DNA of 64,000 nucleotides. It comes from Bombyx mori (Eukaryota; Arthropoda; Insecta; Lepidoptera; Bombycidae). The translations under genes and the position numbers were made by a program. Location: positions 12,462,001 through 12,526,000 of the forward strand of contig NC_085107.1 in NCBI RefSeq assembly GCF_030269925.1. Direction: 5' to 3'. Numbering within the stretch: position 1 is the first letter of the stretch; each line of letters starts with the position of its first letter. The notes under the pieces were generated by a model, which saw only the letters and a program-made list of their open reading frames with translations, was not told the origin of the DNA and did not search any database. This document shows positions 14,401 through 25,925 of this stretch, one piece after another.

Positions 14401-17400
14401 AATATCAAGTTCTTATTCGTTTTCATTTAACGTTTTCATGAACTATACCCCTCCACTATATTTAAAGTGAAAAAGAACTTTTTAAATATTTAATCATTTG
14501 TTTATTATGGAAGACCATAAAAGATGCGGTATAATTATTATGTATTTGAATTTAGCGATTTCTAGAAAGAGAACATTTTTAAAGCATTTTCTAACTAGTA
14601 CGTGACAAAGTAAGCATGTTTTATTATTTGATGACATATAGTTGTAACTTTTACAGTGAAATTCGTTGGTTTTCTTAGATAATTTATTTTTATTGGTAGG
14701 ATTGCGGAAGGTACCACAGTCCTAGGCTTCGTCTAGCGGGTGTGGTGGAGTTTGTTGGGGTTGAGGCGGTAGTTGGTTCTGCAAGGCGGCGCGCCTCCAC
14801 GTGCTTCCCAAGCCGTAGTCTACTAGAAGGAATTGGGGTAACAGAAGAACCTCGGTCTCCTTTTTCTTCTCTGAAGGCGCGGAATCCAACATAGCCCGGT
14901 CTGTTACCCTCTCAACCGGGTATTCGGAAATGGATGGATGTTAAAAAAAGGGACTGCTTCTCGATATAAATAAACAGAAGTTTATTTATATCGAGAAGCA
15001 GTTCCGCGTTACAGTTTCACAGGAAAACTGCAATACCATATAACTGGAAAATTCGACATCATATCTCTAAGATAACGGTAACCATATAGACCAGGTGGGC
15101 AGTGACTTCCATCGTGGGTACTCATCGAACAAGAGTTTTAAGAAGAAAAAAAAATGATACCTATGAAGGTGTCATTTTTTTTCTTTCTTACGATAATGAT
15201 ATTGTTAATACAATAACACTGTATCTCATACTGCATTTAGAAAAATAATTTACACATATACTCAGTGCTATTACTCAGTCCAAGTTTTCGGTAATCTGTC
15301 ATGCCATTTTCCTTATCGCGGGAGTTATGAATAAGAGCAGAACAAAACGAAGCCGTATTTCAATCAGGTCTATAGTTTAGAATTATCAATGGAACTGTGT
15401 TTGGCTGGCTGAAGATAGCGCTCTTAAAAACCTGTCTTTAAATATCTATATATATATATAAATTAATTGCTGTTCATTAGTCTCGCTAAAACTCGAGAAC
15501 GGCTGGACTGATTTGGCTAACTTTGATCTTGAATTATTTGTGGAAATCCAGAGAAGGCTTAAAAGGTAGATAAATATGAAAATGCTCGGAATTAAATAAA
15601 AATAACATTTATAAAATTTTGTTTTTCCTTTGATGAGTCCTCCGTCGGACGGATTCTTTTTGTTTGTTTTAAGTTTATTTTATACAACAGTTTAGGTCTT
15701 TTATTTATCGATTGAGGCACTACGTAGTCTGCCGGGTCAGCTAGTATCAAATATAAATGCCTTGTTCGCAATTAAAACGTTTTGTGACAAGTAAATTACT
15801 GTAGAAAGCGTTAAAATACTCACATGTACCTTAACAGTGTGGCGCTGATGTAAACGTAATCTAATATTAACAATCTCTTATCAGTAGCGCTAAGATTTTA
15901 AGACTTGTGTGAGTCAGCTCGGTAATGGTAGATGACGCATTGGGTTTCCATCGATTGTTTACATGAACGCTACATTATATGAATAATTAAAACTCAATAT
16001 AATAAAACTAAGCTCCGCAGCGCTAGAAACGGATATATATATATATATATTTATTTACATAATAGAATGCACATTAAGCGAGTGTCATTACATTAGACAT
16101 GTATTTTTCGTTTCTTTTTTTTTTATTGCTTAGATGGATGGACGAGCTCACAGCCCACCTGGTGATAAGTGGTTACTGGAGCCCATAGACATCTACAACG
16201 TAAATGCGCCACCCACCTCGAGATATAAGTTCTAAGATCTCAAATATAGTTACAACGGCTACCCCACCCTTCGAACCGAAACGCATTACTGCTTCACGGC
16301 GGAAATAGGCCGGGTGGTGGTACCTACCCGTGCGGACTCCCAAGAGGTCCTACCACCAGTGAAATTCACTGGTATTTTAAGCGTATTAAAAACTTTGTAG
16401 GTTTTTTTGTTTTGAAGCTATTCCTATTTACAACAAATATTATGTTAAGATTTTTACGTTTTAAATTTCGCTCCGGCGAACCATGTAATATATTACAAAG
16501 CGAAAAGTAATCTTTGTATTTTACCTAATACAATCGTAACTCAATCCAGCCAAATTGTACAGAAGAAAGACGTTCTCATATATAATTCAGAAGCTGATGT
16601 GTATCGTAAAAAGCAAGTCAATTTAACTTTGTTTACTTTTTTTTTCTATAAATACCATTGCCGAAAATTATTCGGTTAAATTTGTTTTATTACAAAATAG
16701 GAAAGCGGTAGGCAAAGATTATGTAAGATAAGAAGTATTTGTAGAAGAAAAAAATTCTAATAAAAAACCTTTGAAATGTCGTAAAATTCAACATCGATAT
16801 AAAATTGACGAATGCGAGAGATAACATTGTAAATCAGATTTAGCTAAAAACTGATTTACAATGTTATTTCCTTGCACCTGTCGCAATATAGATTTAAATC
16901 GTTAAAAGCCATTTTAATAGGCTTGGAGGCGTGGAGATGAAAAAATATGTTCCATAACAAATAAACATTAATGTATATTGACATATTTAGAGCAACTAAG
17001 AAGTATTTCTTAATACTTTTCATAATAAAATTATTAAAATCGTGCATAATGCATGCACGGGTGATAGTATGCCAACGTATATTACAAAAGAACACCAATT
17101 TATATTTTAATTAATACATTTATTATCAAATTTCGCATTGCTGTGTATCTATTACCTGCTATGCTGTATTATTAATCGCAGAGCTCACTTTTTTTTAAGT
17201 ACAAGACATTTTTTCCAAAATCCGTTTTCCTTTTAAATTAATACACATTTCAATAGTTTGCATAATATTATATTTAATACTAGCGACCCGCCCTCGCTTC
17301 GCTTCGGAAACATTAAATTTTGTTATTAATAGCAGAATCCCGAGATGTTACCCGCGGTTATTTTCGTACCGTGGGTGACGCCGCGGGGCAAAGCTAGTCT

Positions 17401-20400
17401 AAAAAAAGTCATTCTTTAGATCATCAGCTATCTATCAGTGAAAGTCTCGTCAAAATCGGCCCAGCCGTTCCAGAGATTAGCCGGAACAAACAGACAGAGA
17501 GACAGACATTTTTTTTCTTTAATTTTTTTTTGTTGTATGTATCTTATATTTTATATATTCGTATGCACGTAGTAAAAAGCGGTTATTTCAATGTTACAAA
17601 CAGACACTCCAATTTTATTTATATTTATAGATGTATAGATTTGTACTTACTTCCCAAATCGTTGGGTGGCGGGGCCGTCTCCGAACGTCGCATGTACCTC
17701 AAATCCAATAGATAACCTAGAACGAAAAAGGTACACTGTAATTATCGATTCCATAATACCTACGATAAATCACAACAACCACAATTAAAATCTACTTAAA
17801 ACCGAATACTTGTCAAGGCACCGGATGTTTTGGTTAACGATGTTGCGAAAGTCAATTGTGACGAAAATGCGCTATTACTTAATTATGACACTTGACGATT
17901 TATTTTGATGTTACCTAATAATGAACGATTTTAAACTAGACTAGCCGTACTCACCCGCTTCGCTGGGTATTTAAAATTAACATTATTGTTTATTGTCATT
18001 ATTTTTAGGGAATCCAACGCTCATATAAATAAAGTACATGTATTTTCTACATGGATACCAAGTTTAAAGTCAATCGAACGTATAGTTAAGTAGTTATAAC
18101 GGAACATCCGTAAAAACCACTGTAGATTTATATATTAGTATAGACTTCCCTTCCGGCTTAAGCAAATAACACAAAATGTACTGCGACTGGTGATCACGAT
18201 GCTTAAAAAACGAGTCGATATATTTAATCAAAACATGTTTCAAGAAGATATGCCACACCAATCTGCAGCAAAATAAATCCTATTTACCTAAATACCTTAC
18301 CTATCTAGAGAACATTATATTGTTTTATAATTCTAATATTTGTTTATGTGCATCAAGCGAGATATGTCAACGAAGTTCATTCAACAAACAACCGGCCCTT
18401 TTTTGTGTTTTTAACCTACAAACTTTTTTGTAAGACCCAGAAGATGATTTAATATCCCAAGCTCAATATTTTTAGAGGATTCTGAGAAGCACACGTATAC
18501 CCGAAGGGCAGGTGTTTACTCAACTGCACTTTAAAGAATTCACATACAGGGTGTTACGTGACTGTTCTCGAAGCCGAAATGAGAATAGACTACTCGTCTA
18601 AAATAACCAAAGCAAACATATAAATAATGGTAATTACGAAAATATATATTCTGTATACACAAAATACCATCTAGCTACCAGCACCAAACTACGTAGGATC
18701 CCGTTTACCATAGAAAACCGATACTATAATAAAATACATACTAGCTTTTACCCGCGACTTCGTTTAAAGTACAAAAATCACGCTTTTTAACCGACTTCAA
18801 GAGAGGAGCTTATCAATTCGATCACCATTTTTTATCTTGGTATGGTCACCGATTTCTTGAGAATGCTTGAACCGATTCTGATAATTCTTTTTTTTTTTTT
18901 GTTCGAAAGGTAGACTTCCAGAATGATCCTGTAATCATCAGGATGAGGATTTGATGATGGAGTCCTTGAGAAATCAAGAAAAATCTACAAGTTTCAAAGC
19001 CTATCTTGAAGTGATTTGAGTGTTTCTTGTTATTCTTCTTATTCTGTGCCTTACTTTGTTATCTTCTAAGATACTTATTAAAATCAAATGATATCAAGGG
19101 CATATTTCTTTTAAGCTAAATACTTATAATGAATAACGTATTTATTTGGATAAGGATTAATATCATCTTTAATAAAAACACCTTCACAAATAATGCTTAT
19201 TTTAATGTTAGCATAAAAAAGGTTATAGTGAGACAACCTAAAAATATAGACATGCTGTCGGGGACTTTTTTTTAAACTTTTAAAGGTGACCAATTCTGTC
19301 ATACATTATTTTAGTGAAACTTTAACCATTCAGCTCTCAAAACAGAAAAATAACGATTTTAAAACATAATATATTAGTGCTCCGTTCGTAGTGGTCTTAG
19401 CGTGATGTTATATAGCTTATAGCCTTCCTTAATAAATGGGCTTTCTAACACTGAAATATTTTTCAAATCGGACCAGTAGTTCTTGAGATTAGCACGCTCA
19501 ACCAAAAACAAACAAACTCTTCAGCTTTGTAATATTAGTATAGGTGAAAAGTACAAACGCAGAAGTATTGACCTTGTTTCTCTCTGAAGTTAAAATCGAA
19601 CGCATGATACTAGGCTTAGGTGTTAAGGGAGCTTCTACGCTACCAGCCCTAAGTATTATTTTACGTACAGTTTCACCTTCTTGAGGCCCCTATTTAAAGT
19701 GAAGCGTTTGCGGTCTCCGCGTACACTCAAGATCGTAGATTTCACGCATCGTTAGTTTGTCAATTGTAAAAACGAGCAATGCAGAAAACAATATTTAAAA
19801 TAAATTATCCCAAGAATGTTTTAGCGCGTTATCATGTTGAACGGGTGGAGACTAGAATCATTTTCGGTTAGAGGTTTGAACAACGATACCCGAAAATGAA
19901 ATTAACAAAACAGCATAGTTAGTGATGTGAAATACACCAACAAAACTTTAAAAGTCTATGATGAAAGTTTGATGACATGTATTAATATTTAAATTATGTT
20001 AGCGCTACGCAAAATGTGGATAATATACAAATAACGTTGATACGATAAGGAATAATGCCTGAAAACTCTACGTTTTAGATAATTATTGCAATTTAAAAAT
20101 TACGATAAGATGGGCTATGTACAAAATTTTCAAATTTTTGTTATTGCTTGAATGTGTGGACGAGCTCTTGGCCAATCTGATCTTAAGTGGCTACCGGAGC
20201 CCATAGACATCTACAATGTAAATGCGCAACCCATCTTTAGACATGAGTTGTAAGATCTCACTTTTTTAACAGTACAACGGCTGCCCCACCCTTCAAACCG
20301 AAAAACAAAACTGCTTCACGGCAGAAATCGGCCGGGCGGTGGTACCCACCCGTAAAATATAGTTCTATAGGACTATGTTCACCTGTGATTTTTACTATGA

Positions 20401-23400
20401 AAGAAATCCAATGAAAATATAATAAGCGAAAATCGCAAAATGAATAATTATAGAAGAAATACGGTGAGTTCGCGTTGTTTGATACCACTTGTATTTATCA
20501 TGCTTTTCACTTTTGGCTTTAAGTTGGACTGCGACATGCACTTTGTATTGTGTATATGAGTTCTCGTAACCGTTTAATACTAGAGGGGCCACGAAATCCT
20601 CTTCGCCATTAATCCGTAAATTTTAAACCATACATTATAAGCCTTTGTGTTCTAATAACTCAGAGCATTCCGATTATCTTACTATTTGAATCGATTGATA
20701 CATCGTCTTTTCGCATTAAAAGTGTACAATTTCCAAAAATATTCGAAATTGAGTTAATATGCCTAATCATTTGGTATCACCAGTATTTTTCTCATAAATA
20801 CTGTAAAAAGAGCGTAGTTTAGTTTTAGTTTTTTTTTTTAGTTTACCTATATTTTGACTACTATTAACAAAATTACATACATAATTTTATCTTACTTTAA
20901 AAGACAGATAATGTACCTAACTGATAAAAAAATATAAAATTAATGTTGCAAAGATGATTAATATTAAAAATATTTAAAACACTCACTTGTAAAATTAGTA
21001 AGTTTTGAGATTATACAGTTTTAATGCGAGAAGACGACGTGTGTTAATACTAAGATCTTACCCTATTCTGATTTGAAGGTAACAATCGTTGGACCAAAAA
21101 CATTAACGAGTAGGGCAGCCACATTCTGATGTTCATTGACTACAACTATCGCCTTACTCTACGACGAATAACCAATAAAATCCAATCAGACAAATATAAG
21201 TCAAACAAATATAAAGACCACATACATTTCTTTCCAGTCAAAACACAAGGAAAGACAATCGATAATATTAAACACGTTATTGTTTGAGTATCTCTCGTGC
21301 TGCGAGGATATCCTATAACGCTCTACAGTTTGTCAAACAAAACGACACCTGTAACTGCGCACACACAGACACTGTATCGACATAGTTTTCCATGTGTGCG
21401 TATTGCATGTTTGTGTGCGTTCGCTGTACCTGCCGGAGTCAACAAACCGTAACGCTTAAGCGAGAGCTACATTGGACCGATTCATATTCCTCATTCGAAA
21501 CATGAAAAATAGAGCGAGCTAGATTTTGTTTCCCTACGTATGCTGATACCATTGTGAGGCTATTTTAGCTACTCCTTGACGTATAGGTGAGCTCACGGGG
21601 CTCAAAGCGGGAGTATTGTTAACACTGGCCCTAACAAGAGCAGTGCTTCGCAGAATCTACCATCGGATCGGAAACGCGACCCACTGAGAAGATCCAGCGA
21701 GAAACTCAGTGGGCTGTGTCTAATTGGGGGGTGGGGGTTAATTCACTCGTCGAGCCCTTCGTCGCAAGCGACGGGTTTGATGAGGACGGTGACCTACGCG
21801 AGCTAGCTAGTAGCAGCACTACTCGCTCATACAGATATCTCAATGAAAACATGAAATAAATAGTTGATTCGTTTAAGAAGCATCGCGTTTTGTGAATGTA
21901 ATACGGCTCTGCAAGTATGGTTCCGACACGCCCAGCACGTGGCCCACACGCGCTCAATGTAGCTCCCGCTTTACAAGCATTGTTGCACCTTTACAAGATC
22001 CTTTGTCGAGTTTATAGTAATGCAGTATCAGATGAATGTTATGTGTTGTTGAAATATCCTTTTACGGTAGCGGTTAATTGTCTTTCTGGAATGTCCTTAA
22101 ACATGCATAAATATATATTCGTAAAATTCAAGGAGGACTCTGTCTCGAACTGCAGCTCATTACTGGTTGCCAAGAAATTATGCGTTGTTATTTGGAGGGT
22201 AGGATAATCGCTAACCCAGTTCAAAACACAAGCTCAGCCCCAGTTTTGGAATGGAAAGATTGGGTCCGAGGCCTTGTCGTGTAATCAGAACAGATGATTG
22301 AACTTGAGGGTTGAGGTGAAGGGCTAACAACTGCCCAAGTACCTCCCAAGTAGTTTAACTGCTTTAGGAATGTATGCACCATTAGTTACGAACGGTAGAT
22401 GCACTAGATCGGAATGTCAGCTTGGATTCTTTGTTTCACAAGTACGGTGACCTGGTTCTATGTCCCTCTGTAGCGTTAGAGCTAGTGCACCGAGAGTAGA
22501 TCAAAAGGATTCATGAATACTATTTAGAACGCGTTTGACTGCTCTCGGCCGGATCATCGGCATATTGGCCGGGGCTCACAATAAGTCGATTATCGTGTCG
22601 CGACGCTGTTGCGAAGTAGTGTTCCGATGCCGTCTTAGTATATTGCGTCCTCACTACTTAAAATGGACAGCAATAATTGAAATGTAGCTTCCGATAACCG
22701 CTTACCACAAAATAAATTGCATACACTTTTGCCTTTCTAAACCAGTTAAAGAGGACATGTCCTTACTATGCCATACCATACTGCTAGTTAGTGCATACCT
22801 TATAAAAGTAGTATTTACTACATATGAGTAATTTATAAAACTCTAAGTATTATAATGAATTATCAATGTTAATAAAGATCTAACTCAGGAAGGATGTGCT
22901 TATTAAAAATTACCAGCACGGCTTAAATTACAAACATAACACGCTCGTAACGCAAGTTCAACTTAAATTATTTAAGTTCTACCTAAGAGTCTATATGAAA
23001 ACCTCGTTCAAGATGCATGACCTGAAACCTACACATTCTTCGCTCGAGAACGAAAGAGACAGAGCTATACGTGTGAACGAATAGGAAGGTTGTCGACGGG
23101 CTGCGGTCGCGAAACCGGTACAGCCGGTTGCCGTTCAACATAAAAAAATTCAAAAAAAAACAATAAAATGTAACCAATAAGGTTTATTTTCATTTGAACA
23201 TCGGATATACGTTACAGATATATTATGTCATAATAACGATACGTTCGAAAAGAACTTAAACAAATCGCCTGCTAAATAATAAAATAGGGCTAAAGAAGAA
23301 ACGTTTTATTTTTAAGTTAGGAACCGATTCACTAAGTAATTAAGGTTATCTGGAATGGGTTAACGAACCGGTGTGAGCTTAAATAGGGCTGGCTGTAAAA

Positions 23401-24956
23401 CTGCCTCCCTGCAGTCGACATGGGACAAACACAAATGCGGACGGATAGAAAGCTACTCTCTGGTAACATATTGAAAACAAATGAAGAGGTATCTTTTTTT
23501 CTATGTCCACTATCGATTCACTGTCATATTCGATTTTATCGCATACACTAAAAAAGTTTCAGGAAAAAAGAAAATCGACTTTCGCAATTTAAAATGAGCA
23601 CATCATTAATATAGTCGAAGTCGAACGAACATGCATTATCAAGGATAACTCAAGAACCACTGGTCAAATCTTGATAAATTTTAAATGGAACGAACTCTCC
23701 CTTTTTTGATCTCGCTCAAACATAGAGAGAGCTTTTAATTTTTTCTGATGACTTAAACGGAATATGTAGTAGAGTCTAAGAAAGATGAATTCGAAGATAC
23801 TGAGAATGAATCTATTTCTAAGTTACCAAAAAGACATACATACATTATAAACAAAAGAAGGGAAAGTTGTAATAGAAATCGACATAAGTACTTCAGTGCG
23901 CCGCGTAGGTCACCGGCGATCTACATGGCAGTCAACGTGTTAACAAATGCGTATAAGAAATCGTGTAATAAAAATCAAACCCACAAAAAATATAACTTGC
24001 CTAATTACTGATGGTAGGGCGTCTTGTAAATTCGCACGGGTAGGTACCAGTTGGTATCTATACTAATATTATAAAAGGGAAAGATTTGTTTGTTTGTATT
24101 GAATAGGCTCCGAAACTACTGAACCGATTTGAAAAATTCTTTTACTGTTTGGAAACTACACTATTCCCGAGTGACATAAGCTATAATAATCTTTTTTGAA
24201 ATTGAAAAATTAGGGATCCTTACTAAAACTCCAATAATGTAACTCAAGGTGTAAAAAAATTACCTAAAATATTACTTGCATCACGTGCCCGGCGAAAACT
24301 ATTGATAAAAGAATATGCTACGATTTTTCAGAACACATTATTATTTACAAAAAGTGTCGCGGCAGCATAATATGTCTATTATAGTTATGCCGCAACAAGT
24401 GTTATTTTATTGAAAAAAATGAAACAACGTCAAATATCATTGAAATTTTTGTTAAAGACCCGAGCGGAGCCGGAGCGGGCCGCTAGTAGTATATAATATT
24501 TTAAAACAGTAATTATAAGTAATACAATAGTAATATTAATTGTAATGCGGCTACAGAATAATCGATGTTTCAAATCTAGTTATTTTTTTAAAAATGAAAT
24601 ATATAATAATAAGTTTTTGATATTTCGTATCTTTAACAGTAATTTTTAAGTTCTCAGAAAGCAATTTTACGACGCCACAGACACAGATATGAAGGAACAA
24701 TGTCTCCGGCGGCGTTGCGACGAAGCGTCGCAATACATACAAAGTTGAACGTACCTTGGCATTCCTTAACGCAAAGGCCGCTATCGTAGTTATGGTGTGT
24801 TTTATTGCAGACAACATTGCACGGAGCGCATCGGTTGGTCTCCGGGGAGCAGTATTCGTCTAGCTGACATATCAGCTGACCGCATCTGATGCCGTCCAGG
24901 GTGATTTGAGCGGAGGCGACGCCGGCGAGAATCAGGACGCACACGAATCCCGACAT
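8143..24956 (-). CDS. grnd: Grindelwald-like TNF receptor, complete coding region in four exons
   Basis: Joining 24956-24755, 17716-17651, 13343-13210 and 8460-8143 gives 239 codons plus stop, with GT-AG introns and matching phases (1, 1, 0). The start ATG is at 24956. Residues 1-16 are a signal peptide with likely cleavage after VASA. Residues 25-66 hold eight cysteines (25, 30, 36, 43, 46, 50, 62, 66), as in a single TNF-receptor cysteine-rich domain, and an NKT glycosylation site at 51. Residues 98-117 form one transmembrane helix, followed by a basic stop-transfer stretch and a tail of about 122 residues ending in YDNMGMNVTPP...SHKF. Drosophila Grindelwald is about 241 residues with the same order; it binds the TNF Eiger and signals to JNK, and its tail binds the polarity protein Veli. 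The family call rests on architecture, length and remembered similarity of the CxxxCQ-Y-L-DLRY stretch after the domain; Wengen or another small receptor is the alternative. The gene model is seen directly; the function is inferred. Confidence 0.72.
9380..9595. repeat. Dispersed repeat, TACTAATATATAAATC family
   Basis: Matches 17937-18148 in opposite orientation (CTACAGTGGTTTT, GGATGTTCCGTTATA, ACTTGGTATCCATGTAG, GAAGCGGGCGAGTACGGCTAG). RTE-like or Helitron-like non-autonomous repeat; class not certain. Confidence 0.55.
11525..11636 (+). repeat. Retroposon 3' tail of unknown family
   Basis: TCCTGTCCTGGTGAAACTGG and GGCCTCCGGGCCACC, then poly-A. A related piece is at 35664-35762. This is probably the 3' end of a non-LTR element. 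Confidence 0.45.
12300..12495 (+). mobile_element. Bm1 SINE, degenerate
   Basis: TTGTGAGTCCACACGG, GAAGCAGTAATGCGTTTCG and CTATGGGCTCCGGTGAA mark an old plus-strand copy inside the receptor intron. Confidence 0.6.
13210..13343 (-). CDS. grnd: Grindelwald-like receptor, coding exon 3 (transmembrane helix)
   Basis: A 134-base exon lies between a TTGTAG acceptor and a GTAACT donor. It encodes residues 91-134: a short extracellular stub, a hydrophobic helix of about 20 residues rich in V, L, I and A, then an arginine/lysine-rich cytosolic start. The exon ends in phase 0 (codon AAG), which fits the next exon exactly. Confidence 0.72.
14690..14945. other. GC-rich block of unknown origin
   Basis: Clearly more GC-rich than the surrounding intron (GGCGGCGCGCCTCCACG, GAGGCGGTAGTTGG, CTCAACCGGGTATTC). 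It looks like a decayed retroposon on the plus strand, but has no coding frame or tail that I can name. Confidence 0.35.
14952..15003. repeat. Long near-perfect hairpin, about 24-bp stem
   Basis: GGACTGCTTCTCGATATAA... pairs with ...TTATATCGAGAAGCAGTTCC around a 3-4-base loop (AGAA), with one G-T wobble near the base. Confidence 0.75.
15142..15188. repeat. Second hairpin next to 14952-15003
   Basis: AAAAAAAAATGATACCT pairs with AGGTGTCATTTTTTTT around ATGA; A/T-rich stem of about 17-20 bp. Confidence 0.55.
15440..15747 (-). repeat. Dispersed repeat, GACCCGGCAGACT family
   Basis: Reads ATTGCTGTTCATTAGTCTCGC to GTCTGCCGGGTCAGCTAGTA. Related to 25053-25320 and 41976-42258. Non-autonomous repeat with a TATATAGAT end, RTE-like in style. 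Confidence 0.55.
16113..16366 (-). mobile_element. Bm1 SINE, 5'-truncated
   Basis: Poly-T, ATTGCTTAGATGGATGG, CCCATAGACATCTACAACG and GGTCCTACCACCAGTGA. It lies in the receptor intron, sense to that gene. Confidence 0.8.
16821..16867. repeat. 17-bp perfect inverted repeat, 13-base loop
   Basis: ATAACATTGTAAATCAG (16821-16837) and CTGATTTACAATGTTAT (16851-16867). Confidence 0.7.
17278..17515 (+). repeat. Dispersed repeat beginning ACTAGCGACCCGCCC
   Basis: GC-richer block with CTCGCTTCGCTTCGG, GTGGGTGACGCCGCGGG and CCCAGCCGTTCCAGAGATTAG; typical lepidopteran non-autonomous repeat, family not certain. Confidence 0.5.
17651..17716 (-). CDS. grnd: Grindelwald-like receptor, coding exon 2 (juxtamembrane linker)
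   Basis: A 66-base exon lies between a TTCTAG acceptor and a GTAAGT donor. It completes codon 68, adds 21 residues and leaves one base for codon 90, so phase is kept at both ends. It encodes a YLLDLRYMRR stretch and a proline-rich linker just outside the membrane. It is too short to be noticed by open-frame length; the evidence is the exact phase match and both splice sites. Confidence 0.7.
17937..18148. repeat. Dispersed repeat, TACTAATATATAAATC family, inverted copy
   Basis: Begins ACTAGCCGTACTCACCCGC and ends TTATATATTAGTATAG; partner of 9380-9595. Both lie in introns of the receptor gene. Confidence 0.55.
18742..19555 (+). repeat. Dispersed repeat of about 0.8 kb
   Basis: Begins ACTAGCTTTTACCCGCGAC and ends CTTTGTAATATTAGTATAGG, with ATCGGACCAGTAGTTCTTGAG near the end. 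A related element in the opposite orientation lies at 26690-27165 (ACTACTGGTCCGATTTG; GACGAAGTCGCGGG). Confidence 0.52.
20140..20352 (-). mobile_element. Bm1 SINE, degenerate
   Basis: TTATTGCTTGAATGTGTGG, CCCATAGACATCTACAATG and CTGCTTCACGGCAGAAATC; many point differences. Confidence 0.65.
21525..21800 (-). mobile_element. BMC1-type LINE 3' fragment
   Basis: Contains GAGCTCACGGGGCTCAAA, CACTGGCCCTAACAAGAG and GTGGGCTGTGTCTAATT, matching the other copies, and extends to the TCGTCGCAAGCGACGG segment. Confidence 0.68.
22195..22690. other. GC-richer unassigned block in receptor intron 1
   Basis: About 0.5 kb of moderate-GC DNA (GGTCCGAGGCCTTGTCG, CTCTCGGCCGGATCATCGG) with no open frame. It is probably an old mobile element; no family recognised. 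Confidence 0.3.
23955..24052 (+). mobile_element. Bm1 SINE middle fragment
   Basis: TCGTGTAATAAAAATCAAAC and GTAATTTAC-like Bm1 middle followed by GCACGGGTAGGTACCAG. The copy is cut at 24052, where another repeat (ATACTAATATTATAAAAGGG) begins. Confidence 0.6.
24052..24490 (-). repeat. Dispersed repeat, TATACTAATATTATAAA type
   Basis: Runs from CTATACTAATATTATAAAAG to GAGCGGGCCGCTAGTAG; it cuts a Bm1 fragment at its left edge. Confidence 0.52.
24755..24956 (-). CDS. grnd: Grindelwald-like receptor, coding exon 1 (signal peptide and cysteine-rich domain)
   Basis: This exon encodes residues 1-67 plus the first base of codon 68, ending CAAG before a GTACGT donor. It carries the signal peptide and all eight ectodomain cysteines. 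A possible acceptor (TTACAG) lies eight bases upstream of the ATG at 24966-24965, so a non-coding 5' exon may lie further right; no convincing one was found. GC content is visibly higher than in the surrounding intron DNA. Confidence 0.75.
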
Positions 24957-25052
24957 CTCTCTCTCTGTAACTAATAACTTGTTCTAAATAACTGCGACGA
25001 CTTTGATGATCATGAAAACATTATTAATTAAATATATTTTATTTTATTTTAA

Positions 25053-25320
25053 ACTAGTTGACCCGGCAGATTTCATAGTGCCTAAGCCCTGAACTTTTGA
25101 ATAAAATAAACTTAAAACAAACAAGAGAAATCAGTCCGACGGGGGACATATCAAAGTAAAAACAAAATTATTATTTTTATTGAATTCCGAGCGTTTTCAT
25201 GATTATCTACTTTTTAAACCTTCTCTGGACTTCCATAAATAATTCAAGACTAAAATTAGCCAAATTCATTACGAAACAGCGATTCATTTTTATATAATAT
25301 TTAGATATTAAAAACAATAT
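25053..25320 (+). repeat. Dispersed repeat, GACCCGGCAGACT family, degenerate
   Basis: Begins ACTAGTTGACCCGGCAG, then AATAAACTTAAAACAAACAA and CTTCTCTGGACTTCC; the end is decayed. Confidence 0.5.
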
Positions 25321-25509
25321 GTACTATTTTTTTTAAAAACATTACATAAAAATAGAAGATCAATCTTTTGGATTTGCAGGATGGGATCTCATTTTATTTA
25401 GTTTTTATTGCACAAATAGATGCAAAGTTCAGCGTTCGATCTTTGTTAACGAAGCCCACAGGGATCGCAACGTGAATTCCGGAGACATGAGCTCGAAGGC
25501 TCCATTTTT

Positions 25510-25925
25510 TTTCCCTACCTAAGCTTATAGCCTTGAGAGGCTATTTCAGCTTCTCCTTAACGTGTAGTTGAGCTCACGGGGCTCAAACCGGGAGTGTTGC
25601 TAGCACTGGCCCTAGCAAGAGCAGTGCTTCGCAGAATATACCATCGGATCGGAAACGCGACTCACTGAGAAGGTCCGGCGAGAAACTCTGTGGCCTGTGT
25701 CATGGGTTCGACGAGGACGGTGATCCGTGCTTGTGGTACCTAAAAACCCAGTACCTGGTTAATGGATCAGGAGGATCCGTAATGACGTGTTTAGGGCGAC
25801 GTCGACTGTTTACCATTCAGTCTACAGGATCGGGTATGTAATTCCCGGCGGCCACGACAGGAAGGTTTTCATGTCGTGCCACCTTTTCGAAATGGTGCAA
25901 TGATACCGACTGTAGATTACTGATT
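25510..25925 (-). mobile_element. BMC1-type LINE 3' fragment
   Basis: Matches the 44855-45690 copy from CCTACCTAAGC through GGATCGGAAACGCGAC into the end of the coding region (GACGTGTTTAGGGCGACG). Degenerate, 5'-truncated. Confidence 0.7.

Larger units (their letters stand above)
13344..17650 (-). other. Receptor intron 2 (4.3 kb)
   Basis: Holds the GC-rich block at 14690, two adjacent hairpins, dispersed repeats at 15440 and 17278, a Bm1 at 16113 and the inverted repeat at 16821. Confidence 0.6.
17717..24754 (-). other. Receptor intron 1 (7.0 kb)
   Basis: Holds dispersed repeats at 17937 and 18742, a degenerate Bm1 at 20140, a BMC1-type fragment at 21525, the unassigned block at 22195 and repeats at 23955-24490. 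A TATTTAAAG followed by CGTTTGCGGTCTCCGCG near 19690 resembles a small promoter, but has no gene after it. Confidence 0.55.

Noticed and set aside
19690..19770. TATA-like promoter (TATTTAAAG)
   Set aside because: No transcript or frame follows; a single motif in AT-rich DNA is not enough.
21917..22207. 96-codon frame in receptor intron 1
   Set aside because: It has an antisense partner of similar length and no recognisable motif; it begins in decayed LINE-like DNA.
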